From: Macrotrachela quadricornifera
Taxonomy: Eukaryota > Rotifera > Eurotatoria > Philodinida > Philodinidae
Assembly (NCBI GenBank): GCA_022393335.1
Contig: JAJEKB010021387.1
Span: 747,765 to 811,764, forward strand
Direction of reading: 5' to 3'
Length of the DNA stretch: 64,000 nucleotides
The first letter of the stretch is position 1, and the number at the start of each line of letters is the position of its first letter. The position numbers were made by a program, and so were the translations under genes. The notes beneath the pieces are model-generated. The model saw only the letters and a program-made list of their open reading frames with translations. It was not told where the DNA came from and ran no database searches. This document shows positions 21,780 to 32,500 of this stretch, piece by piece.

Positions 21780-22803
21780 ATATCAATTGCTTATAATGAT
21801 ATTGAAGATGGATTATGGATGGTTCGAAAAGTCTGTGATAGTCACCGTCAGAATCATATGTATATATATACAGCTGTTTGCAAAAAACTTAGAAAAAAAT
21901 TTTTGAAAACTTGTTCCTCTACTACTATAAGTAACAGTTTAAGTCAGTTTTCGAGAAATAAACTCTCGACAGATATACTACATGTTGTATATAGAGAAGT
22001 GTAATTTCTTTCGTCTTCGATATGTATGTTTATTTAATTATGCCCTCGAATAGTAACTTGAAAAATCATTATATTTCGATTCTATTCTATTCTATTGGAA
22101 CAGAGACATACAATCTGCTTCTCTTATTCCTCGTAAAACAAACATTCTACTGAACACTGTTTATTACAATATTAATAAACTAAAACAAATGGCTAAAGAA
22201 GAAGGACTGAAAAATAAATGTTAAACGTGTTTTCCTCAATGTTTTAGGTAGCAAATCGGGTAAATTAATAACCAGTCTTGTACAATATTGGAGTGATCAT
22301 GTACTTGCGCCTTTGATTGGTGACAAAAAATGTCTGCTCTTAAGTGATTACTGGAGTAAACAGATGACCGAAATGTTATAGAAAAAAATGAAACATTTAT
22401 ACCGACTTGAAATTCCAAAAAAGAAAACTTCAATGATTCAACCATTGGATATAGGATGGAATCGTCAGTACAAACACTTCATTTGAGAAATGTACAATCA
22501 TATTCGTCTTTATGATTTCGATTTCAATTTTGCTCAACGAGACAATATAATAAAAATGAACAGTTTAGCCTACAATCAGCTGTTTTCATTGAAGTTCATT
22601 CCAATGAATCTTCATGTGTGATATCAGTCGGGATATTCGAAAACAAATCCTGGTTTCTTTCAAAACGTTAAGAAAGTCTGTTTTTCATTTTCTGAACCTC
22701 TTTGTTGTCAATCAAACTATACTAATGCACCATTTGTACAATGTAGTTTTTGTTCAGAAGTTATGTGTTTCTTCCATTTCTATGACAGATATCACAAACA
22801 TTG
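21780..22803 (+). pseudogene. Decayed pogo/Tigger-like DDE transposase
   Basis: The clearest part is 22255-22803. One frame reads GKLITSLVQYWSDHVLAPL, then CLLLSDYWSKQ (the position of the second catalytic Asp in pogo-type LLLDSWS), a TAG stop, then LYRLEIPKKKTSMIQPLDIG, which matches the conserved PxxTSxxQPLD signature, and RDNIIKMNSLAYNQLF. The tail carries a Cys/His-rich segment, VQCSFCSEVMCFFHFYDRYH, resembling a zinc-binding C-terminus. Stops and shifts interrupt it and the N-terminal DNA-binding half is not recognisable, so it is inactive. No terminal repeats were located. Confidence 0.72.
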
Positions 22804-22829
22804 AGATTTTATCTATATTGTAAGCTTGC

Positions 22830-23396
22830 TTTAATTCATTTTCTTTACTTTCTGTTAACAGTATAATCAGGATAGACAGTTTGTATGTAGTTTTTTTTTC
22901 TAACATTCTGTTTGTAAAACATTTTTAATGAAGAAAGTATTTTGCTAATGTGAGAGATATCTACGTGGCAGATCGTACGCGACGTGCATTCTCGAATGAA
23001 CCACGAAATAACTCACACAAAATTGGGTTTCCTTAACTTCAAAGCTCTCAAACAACAATTAGATTTCTTGAGGCTTAAGAGTTCTTGTTTTTGAATGATG
23101 AACAAAAATCTTGAAAGTCAAGCATGAAACAATCGAATAATTTAAAATTTTCAGATTAATCAGAAACGCGTATGACCTCGTAGTGTTGAAAATTTCAAGT
23201 GTATACGGTATTTTTTGACTGAATTCTAAGATTTTCAATTTTCAGTCATTTTGGCTAGGAAAAACAGAAAATTAACCATCATTTTTCAAGGAAGAGCTGT
23301 CAGCCCAAATCCTTGTAAGTTTTTCCTATCTCGATGCCCTCTATCAAGTAACATGTGAATGAATGGAAATGGTGTTGGGCACCTCTGGAAGTTCTC
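22830..23396. other. Intergenic sequence
   Basis: No open frame or repeat of note between the pogo-like remnant and the next TIR element. Confidence 0.4.
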
Positions 23397-24334
23397 TAGT
23401 AAGTGCGTTTATTAGAAGTTAATTTGTTGATAGAAATAAATATCTCAAAGAGCTTTTCTAAGAAAACTGAATCTTAGTGAATATGTTAAAGCTTTCAATT
23501 AATACTTATAATTTGACACTTGGGAATTATTTACCTAATTCAAATGAGAGACCATTATAGGTTTATATAAATCTTATTAGTATTACAATTTCTTACTCAG
23601 ATTCTACTTGATTGATATTGCAGTGAATTACAAGGACCGAAATCTAATTAGAATCACAGTAGTAGATTATTGCTCGAAAACAAACTGGAGTAATGTTCTC
23701 ATAATCAGAAATAATCTTGAGTTTCATCGGAATAGTTTTAATTGGGTAGATCTATATCTAATGGCACAAGGAGTTTTCACGATAGTAATTATCGTTTATC
23801 AATAGAATGTTCCCTCACACCAACGTATCAGAAATCGAATACAGACTCAAGAACAGCGAAAAGAAGATCTGAATATTTCATGCAATCAAGGCAAACAGGA
23901 AAAGAAATTATCGAAGCAAAATGAATTCAAGACGGTCTGATTGCCGAGAAACAGCTAAATACATAAGAGCAACAGCACGCTCATGAATCAATTATTGCTC
24001 AAAGACAGTTATGTGACTCATTACCAGTCGCCTATATGAACGATATTGGAATGTTACTCAAAATGAAAAAATGGATCATTGACAGTTGATCCACTAATAG
24101 CAATTGTTATACGACTAAAAACGTTCACTGTTATTCAGCAGCTTGATGCTACTTGCAACCCTTATCTAATTCGATTTCTTCACAAAGCTAAACAATTAAT
24201 GGAATATGGAAATGTGTTATAGTCAGTTTTTCTGACTTTTTAAATACATTCACTACGATTCAAGTTGCTTGGAAAAATTCTTTGAGATATTTATTTCTAA
24301 CAAAAATTAACTTCTAATAAATGCACTTAGTGAC
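23397..24334. mobile_element. TIR element, about 0.94 kb
   Basis: 23397-23485 and 24248-24334 are inverted copies over about 85 bp; the shared core includes TTTATTAGAAGTTAATTT and AGAAATAAATATCTCAAAG. The interior has short frames, one containing QRIRNRIQTQEQRKE, a basic, Gln-rich helix of a sort seen in some transposon proteins, but it is broken within 60 codons. It is therefore decayed or non-autonomous. No target duplication was identified. Confidence 0.75.
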
Positions 24335-24472
24335 TTTTTTTATTATCTTCCACCGATTATTCATGATTCTCTTCTTTGTATCATCACATAATGCGGCATT
24401 TTTTCTGATAATATAGAAAATCTTTGAAGTTATTTTCCCGTTCTTTCACATCTTATAGGCAATACATATAAG

Positions 24473-24676
24473 ATGAGAGTACGAAACTTCCAGATTTTTC
24501 TTCTTTGTTCCTGTCCCTATTCTCTTATGTATAAAGGCGATCGAAATTTTGAAATAATTCACATGTCGTTCAAGAAAATGGCTACAAAAGAAAGTGCTAA
24601 CTCGTCAAGTGAAGTGAGCTCTTTGGATGATGATTTGGATAGAATACATCTTGAATCTAAAAGTTCCGACGAATAA
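24473..24676 (+). CDS. Hypothetical 67-codon frame, possibly the N-terminus of the piggyBac-like remnant
   Basis: The second half from an internal Met, MATKESANSSSEVSSLDDDL, is Ser- and Asp-rich like the acidic N-termini of piggyBac-type transposases. It ends 55-60 bp before piggyBac-like homology in another frame. This is suggestive only; it could be chance. Confidence 0.25.
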   Translation: MRVRNFQIFLLCSCPYSLMYKGDRNFEIIHMSFKKMATKESANSSSEVSSLDDDLDRIHLESKSSDE

Positions 24677-24732
24677 ACGCCTGATAATGGGGTGAAGGTG
24701 AGAGGTTTATTCCACTCTCATGTCCACCAGAA

Positions 24733-25270
24733 CGCCGCATTCAGAAAGTGTAGTGGATACTGGAAACACTAACGGCAAAAATGAACAGATCATAAAGCTA
24801 CAAGTTGTACTAGATTACAAGGGAGGAAGACAAGATACTGATTTATCTGATCAGTTATCATCATATTACACTTGCCTCAGGCGGTTAGCAAAGTAATATC
24901 GAAAGATGGTATTTCAATTGATTTTTGATACAGCACTAATAAATAGTTATTTGGTATATAAGGAAATTCATGCTGTAAGCAAAGTAACCATTCTACAGTT
25001 TCGCGAAAGTCTTCTCCAATCTCTATTGCTTGGTGTGCCATTCGAGAAACTAAAATGGCGTCTGAGACAAAAGCCGACAGGGTAAACGAAGCAGAAATTC
25101 GCTGATCACAAGTTAGAAGAGATAGAAGGATCTGCACGCAATGTCCATAGACGGTGCATTGGTTGCTACGAACAAGACAGGAAGTAACAATCAGGAGAAG
25201 CGAGCTATATAGCAATAAAGAAAATAAAAACATTATGTTCTGACTGTGATAAATTTTTGCCCTGAATATT
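24733..25270 (+). pseudogene. PiggyBac-like transposase C-terminal remnant
   Basis: A frame with internal stops reads LQVVLDYKGGRQDTDLSDQL, then SSYYTCLRRLAK, stop, YRKMVFQLIFDTALINSYLV, then ILQFRESLLQSLL, and ends with Cys pairs (RRCIGCYE and CSDC). This order matches the C-terminal half of piggyBac-family transposases: the D-x-D-Q segment, the LRxxxKWYKK helix, the FHLLDxAxxNSY motif and the Cys-rich tail. Stops at the Trp position and elsewhere, and loss of the N-terminal catalytic part, show that it is dead. The 199-codon frame on the opposite strand (24877-25476) is its shadow. Confidence 0.72.
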
Positions 25271-25825
25271 TTAACAAGAAGCATCATTTTACAGAATAAA
25301 GAACTCAAAAAATATTGAAGTAAGAGCGGATAACATATTTCGTTTAACCTCCTGCTTAAGAAAAAAGCAAAAGAACGGGTTTTTCCTATACAGTTACTTC
25401 TTAAAATATAGCGTGACCCACCGGCAGGCCACATCGTGGTGAATGTGTTAATAAAACAATTCGATGCTTTCATCAAAGATGTATATGTAAAATTTATTTA
25501 TTTTTCTTTCCGTCTTTACAAATTACACTATTCCTACAAGCTGAAGAACAGGACAAAATACTTTTGCTACGTTTTCATTACAATGTGTCATTACATTTGG
25601 AATTTTTACAGCAAGAGCTAGTAAGAAGCTTTTATTGGTTTAAGTCAGCATCGGCGAAAGAAAAAAAGAAAGAAAGCTATTTTGTGTAGAGCGAAACCCT
25701 AAAAGAATTGTTACGTAGTCATGTGAATGCTGATCTGCAATATAATTTTGTTTTGAAAAAAATTTACGAAAGATTCAGTTAATAAATAAAAGTAAAAATC
25801 TCTCTCTTCAATGTATTTCAGATTT
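25271..25825. other. 5' flank of the caspase-vWA-E2 gene
   Basis: The flank ends in TTCAATGTATTTCAG just before the likely start Met, which looks like a 3' splice site, so an untranslated or short upstream exon may exist. It was not identified. Confidence 0.4.
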
Positions 25826-26543
25826 ATGGCGGGACCTGTTGTTTATCGAAAAAAGCGTGCGTTAATCGTCGGTATCAATAAATATCCACATGATTCATTG
25901 AACTACTGCGTTAATGATGCTAAAGATCTAAGAACAACTCTTGAAGAGATCGATTTCTATGTGACACTCGAACTGGATTGTAATTTTGCCCGACTCTACC
26001 AATGCATTGATACATTTGCTGATACAATTGAAAAGGATGATTTAGTTTTGTTTTATTTTGCTGGTCATGGTAAGCAAAGCAAAAATGAAAACTATCTAAT
26101 ACCATCAGATTACACCTTCAATGGTGAAGGAAACGAACATGATTATCTCTGCACCAGTGCTGTTGAAGTCAAATACATAATGGATACAATCAGACGTAAA
26201 AAGTATCGCGTAGCGATCTATCTATTCGATTGCTGTAGAAATAGGATACGAGCTCGAGGAGTTAACGAGAGACAAGGTTTATTGCAAATTGATCCATTGG
26301 TAGAAACTTTTATCGTTTTTGCTTGTGGTCCTGGAATGGCGGTACAAGACGAAACTCGAAATTATAGAAATGGTAGTTTTATGGAAAACTTATTAAAACG
26401 CATAAAAGAACCTGATAAACATATAGAAGAGATCATGAAAGATGTCGGTGATGCTGTTAACCTACAAACAGATGGTTATCAATCCCCACATCGATTAAGC
26501 TCAATAACAGGAAAAGTTTTTCTGGTGTCAGATAAAACTCAAG
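25826..26543 (+). CDS. Exon encoding a caspase-like (C14) protease domain
   Basis: KRALIVGINKYP opens the domain and NYCVNDAKDLRTTL follows, both typical of the caspase/metacaspase p20 fold. LVLFYFAGHGKQS supplies the catalytic His, and IYLFDCCRNR the catalytic Cys in the D-x-C-R context shared with paracaspases. GSFMENLLKRI matches the late p20/p10 part. Both catalytic residues are intact. No death-fold prodomain precedes it in the exon. Paracaspase versus metacaspase cannot be settled by eye. The Met at 25826 was preferred over 25811 because a splice-acceptor-like CAG lies between them. Confidence 0.85.
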
Positions 26544-29500
26544 GTCAGTGTATATTCTTTTATAACTTGACGAATTCTTTCGCTTTTAAAAAAAGAGCAC
26601 TACAATAAAAGCGCTGGATGATGTAAATGAATTATAAAGCAATTCAAAAAAAGTGAATTACAAAGTAATTGAGTTTTATTAATCTCTATGTGCCAGGGTT
26701 AACCAGCGTCAACCATAGCATATGATACTCTCAATGACTTTTTTTGAGGGTGAGAACCGAAACACTATCTTGAGAGTGTGAGAGTGCGAAGGTACGGGGG
26801 GAGGTGAGGGAGAAACTCACATACGAACTCAGAGGGCGCATCATCTGACTGAAGATGAAAGCGAAAAGACAAAGATCCTCATAGACCCTAGTAGACTCCG
26901 ATAGATTCGACTAGATCCTAGTAGATCCTGATAGATCCTACTACGCCCCGGTACGCCGTAGTAGAACCTGGTAGGTCGTACTAGACCTTCATAGACCCTA
27001 ATAGCGCCTGATAGACCGTAGTGCGCCCTAATAGATGCTAGTCGATTCTGATAGAAGAAAGTCGATCATACGAAAGAATTCTGATAAGAACTGAAAATTT
27101 AATTATTGATTGAAACGGAGAAGAAAATTATATAGTAAATTTTATTAGAAATCATATCAAAGATTTTAGGTCTATTTTGAATTATCTTGTAATTCGTTTA
27201 CATCATGAATTCAATAATAGAGTTTTTCGAAAGTAGAGACAAATGGCTATGTCTACCATTTATCTTAAACCATTTATTGGAGCAAAAGTTATCAGTGATT
27301 TCCGTAACGTGTTTACTGGAACTATCTTTAAATTGAACATGCTTAATTTTCTTGTTCAATCATACAGATATAACACTCTGAATATGACACTACAGCTGTA
27401 ACAGTGTCATTGATGGTTTCTCTGCAGTTACCGCTCTGTAGATTTGAATATATAGCTGATAAAGTTATACTTTGGACTAAATAAAATCATCAATCGAATT
27501 TTTTACCACATAGGGGCTGTTTAAGTGGTTGAAGTCTCTGTAGCACTAAGGAAACGCCTGTTTGCCTCTGTACTTTTCAAAATGTACGATTTTTTTCAGC
27601 CAGTCTTCAGATCAATAAAAAAACACCATTATAGTCTTAACATCATTTTAAAGACTTGAATCAGAAGATAAATAGATACATACATTATCTGTGTGATACT
27701 GTTTCGAAATGCTTCATGTGTAATGAATCTAGTCAGTTATACCGTTCAGTGTCCGACTCGTGTCCGGTCATGAAAGTTGACTGATTTCGAACTTTCTATG
27801 AGATAGACAGCAATTTCAGATGAGATAATGATGTCTTTATTTCGAATATCAAGAGCATTTGTATAGATTCACTAAAACGATTGTTATCGGCTGAAAAGAC
27901 GCGCCTCGGTTGGTCATGAATTATCTTCGACCACAGGTCAGGTCAATGAAAAACTTTCGCTACCGTCTCGAGGCTCCGAAGAGTGGACTCATGTCGGACG
28001 CTGATACTGTTTATTATTAAAAGTTATGATTGATTGCAATTTCAATGAATTCTAGGCCATGTTCAGTCACAACTCTAATGTAATTCTGTGTATTTTTAGT
28101 GAACGCCGTTAAACAGTTGAAAGCTGATGATCAACTTGAATCTCGTCTCGCGAACAAACCTAATAAATATAAGAGCACGCAAGCCTTTCAAGATAATGGC
28201 ATCAATGAAAGTTCAAGTTGCTCACGTAAATACTCTTCAAATTTATCTTCTTCTCAAGACGAACGTGTGCCATTAGTTAAACATAACGTCCCGTTAGCAA
28301 GCCAAAGAACTGATCAAAAACCTTCAACATCTGTCGAATTTCCTACAAGTTATTCTTATCAGAGACATCGCTCATCATCAGAATGTTCTTCGAAATCGGA
28401 CAACAGTGAAGACCAAGCTAACGATGGTGACAAATTATCAAGTTCAGAAACTCATGATGAAGGTGATATTGATAGTGACATATCACAAACAGATAGTAAA
28501 TCATTGTTGGAAGATGTAAGGAATCCCAAATCGTCTTCTGATCTTACACAAGCGATGTATTCTGACTCTTCAAAATCTTCGGACGCTAACTTGAAAAAAG
28601 GCCAGTCGCTATCCGCTCAAGATGCACCTATTAAAAGAAATAATAACATTGGCAATTCACGAACTAATCTGAACAATGCCAAACCATTCATTGTTCGTAT
28701 TCGCACTTTGTTTCAAAAGTACCGTGTCAAAATCCCCAATAATACCACTATAAAAGACTTGATTAACGTTATTTGGCGTGATATACAATTTGACACGGAA
28801 CACTACGCACAAGATTCTCACATTCTTCTTCTATTCAATCACCGACTTCACATATTTGTCGAGAGTGATCCCAATGCGTTAGTAAAGAACTTCCTTTTGA
28901 TCTCACCGCCTTCAGATTCATATACAAGTGATCCAATAGATTTTTATGTCTATGGATTACCTCTAGAATGTGTCCCCACTATGTACAATTTAGATAATGA
29001 TTATACTTCACTTTTTGCCAATTCAAACTCATGGTGCCCTTCATATTTTACGGACTACAATTAGGTGGAACGTTCTCAGAGTATCCTTTTGAGCTGTCTA
29101 TATACCTTGAAACTATATTTCAAACCGAAAGTTCGAGAATTAATGGCTATGCAACTAGCTAGGGAAGCACAATGTTTTCTTCAACTGAGAAACTATTTAT
29201 TTCCACCAGCAATTCTTGCATTGAAACATGCTCTTATTGGTTTCATGTTTTGGTTCGAAAAGCCGCTACTGGTTGACGCATTGATACAATTACTTACTCG
29301 TTTATGTGATCCGAACAAAGTTTTTCCATCAGAAATTTTCGATATTATGCCTTTATTAATCTGTTGGCTGCTAGAAAAATGCGATCTAACTGCAGATGAA
29401 GAAGATTATTTTCGAGAAGTGAAACTAATCGATGACCAAAACCAGCGTCATTCTTATTTTCAAAATCCAGTTACAACATCAACAGAAAAGCGACAAGCAC

Positions 29501-32500
29501 TTATATTAGAAGAATTTAAAGAGTCAAAGATTTATAATGATTTACTGTATCATGTCGATATTCGGTCGTTAACATTATATTTGTCAAAATTGCTCAACAC
29601 TTTACCTAATGATACGCCGAAATGCGATGATTATACGATATATGATCCAATAATTCAGAGTGAATTTATTCTAGAATCACTGAAGTATTGGTCTGATAAT
29701 GAAATGAAATACTTGTATAAGATTATAGCACAAAGACAAGACTATCTTTCGTTCAGTATTATAACACGTAGTGCGGTGACTACTCATATCACAAATCGGC
29801 TCGTTATGCTGGAAGACGATCGCACAGTGGCAATCATTTTTTCTTCAAAAAATCAGATACGTCGTAATGGAAAGACATCACAAGATGTTGATCATTTCTT
29901 TCAAATTTTCGATCCTCTCAAAAGCGCGAAAGACAATCCGTACCTTGTTGTAAAACCTAAGACGTTTCTGGATGAGAAAATTCACTTACCGGATCCAAGG
30001 TTGCCTGTTCACTTGAATTATGGTCTAAGCATTACTACAACCAATGCATACTCTTCATTAGACAATAATCCTACTGTTCCAGCTGATCTTGGTGGAAAAC
30101 ATAGAAAAGGAAAACGCAGAAAAGGAAAACATAGAAAAAAAATAGTTGAAAGGAAAACGTAGAAGAGGAAAATATAGAAAAGGAAAATGTCGAAATGATC
30201 GATGTTATTTTTTGATCAGTATCAAATATATATATATATATATGCTTTATTAATTTAAAATAAGAAAGATGAAAGAAAATAACAATATGAATGCATCTAA
30301 TTTTTTTTCTTTCCAACTAACAGTGATAAACTTGACAAAAGTTCATTTGCATTGATTTCCTTTTTCAGATATCTGTTGTGCAAAGTATCAAATCTTATTT
30401 GAAAAGCTGTTGTTTTCTTTGATTGTTTCGGTGCAGATGCACCAGCTTCAAGTTGAACTGAAATATGTTCGAAGCGAGCATGTTCACCTTGAAGTAGTTG
30501 AATGAAACTCCAAATGTTTGGGTGTTTTTTTGATAATCGAGTTGCAAATCGAAGATTATAAGCTAAAATCTAAGTATCGAAGGACAAGCCCTTCGAAAAT
30601 GAAAAAAATGAAGATTAACAATTTATTTACTTTCAGAAGTATTATTTGTACAATGCATGACATCATGGAAGTTCCACATTTCGAGCGGAACAACGCCATA
30701 CATCCACTGATGTTTAAAATATAATAATAAATCATCTAATACTGGTGACGTTGTTGTTTGTAAGTGTAGAAATTGACTCTCAACTTGATCTTTTGGCAGC
30801 AGACTTAACGTCATCAGCTGCCGACATTGATCACGAATTATTTCATCATGTAAATATTCAGTTGTTAAACCTAAATCTTTAATTTTCCGATGTATTGCTT
30901 GGTGAAGATGGAACATACATCCATTATGAATTGAACCAGGAAACTAATTAATGAAAAAAATCTCTTACATACGTTGAATACGTATAATAGAGATAAAACC
31001 ACTCATTTCTTGTTGAACAATAGGCAACATAGCGGGTTCATAATCTGATACGATACGTTGAGGACTAAACCGTTTTCCCATAGCAGTTGCTTGATTTTTT
31101 AGTAGTTCAAATAATGTTGTATATGTTTTACCACGCTTGTTTGGCAAAAGACAAAATGCAGCTGGTAATCCTGCAATACGAGAGGATAAATATATGTATT
31201 AAAGATTTTATAAGTGATCTATTACGCACCTTGACCAAACTTATGAACATGAAACAAATACACTTGCTTAAATTGACCGGGTGAGGTATCAAATGTACCA
31301 TCCATGAAAATTGTATTACTCTCGAATAACAGTTCTAGTTGTTGAACACTTGAGAAAATCAAAATACGATTTTTTCCACGTTTTAAACATACATCTGCAA
31401 GTAAAAATCGTTTGTGTGATAATGTTTGTTGATATAATTCTGGAATTTCGAATATTTCAGATGATGGTATTACAGGTGTATTTTTTCGTCGTGTTTTACT
31501 CATGTTAGACCCTTATAATATAAAAAGAAACATTTGAAACGAAATATTTCACTAATGTATAGAGTAATACATACTATATTTAACTACAGTTGGTAAAACT
31601 GCTACTGCACCTTTGAATAGATTTGCTTTAGCTACTTCTTCATATATCCTCGTAATTGATGTTGTTTCACTTATTATTCGTTCCTTCATTTTATCTCGTA
31701 ATAGTTTAGCTTCTAGTTGGTCTGGATTGAAATGATGATTATGATCACCATTGATACATATCATTTCACCATCAATTGTTGTGTGTATATAAACACCACA
31801 TTCTCGCTCGTTGCATAACCAATATTTTTTATTCACTGTAGTTTTATTGTATTTGAATAAGTAATTCTTGTACATTAATAATGGTTTTCCCTTGTTGGTT
31901 GTACAGAACGATATATCAAAATGCTGGGCTTTAAATGAACTATTTTCAAAATCTAAATTTGTCGCCATTCTCATAATATATCAATTCAATATATGAAAAA
32001 TTCCTTTATTCAATCAGATATATTGCATGTGGAGAGAGAGTGACCAATGAGAATAAGAATACAAAATTTATTTCTCTAGTGACATCATTCGAATGTATTC
32101 GATATTTTTCTTTTCTGTATTTTCCTTTTCTACATTTTCCTTTCCACTAATTTTTTTCTATATTTTTCTTTTCTGTGTTTTCCTTTTCTACGTTTTCCAC
32201 CATTCCCTTCCAGCATATCAAGTTACTGTTATTCTTTTTGATGGTAGTCAATCGATGTCTAATCGTCGCATTACATCTTTTGGCAAAGCGAAAAGTTTTT
32301 CTCATATCGAGATTTGTGAAATGATGTGTAACAGACTGATTGATAATATAATTTCAAACAACGAAGTTTATGCAATCGGTCGAATTGATTTCTCAACAAA
32401 GTATAAAACGGTCTGTCCAATTACCCGAAATACTGAATTATTTGACAAAGCAGTTAACTTTTATAATGATAATCGAGAGTGGACGGCTATGTATGATGCT

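Noticed and set aside
24877..25476. 199-codon minus-strand frame with hydrophobic stretches
   Set aside because: It is the reverse strand of the piggyBac-like remnant, whose plus-strand translation carries recognisable family motifs.
32093..32212. Phe-rich apparent signal peptide or membrane anchor at the start of the vWA-E2 frame
   Set aside because: This stretch is the MULE terminal inverted repeat translated by chance; the left TIR gives the matching Lys/Arg-rich tail at 30085-30162.
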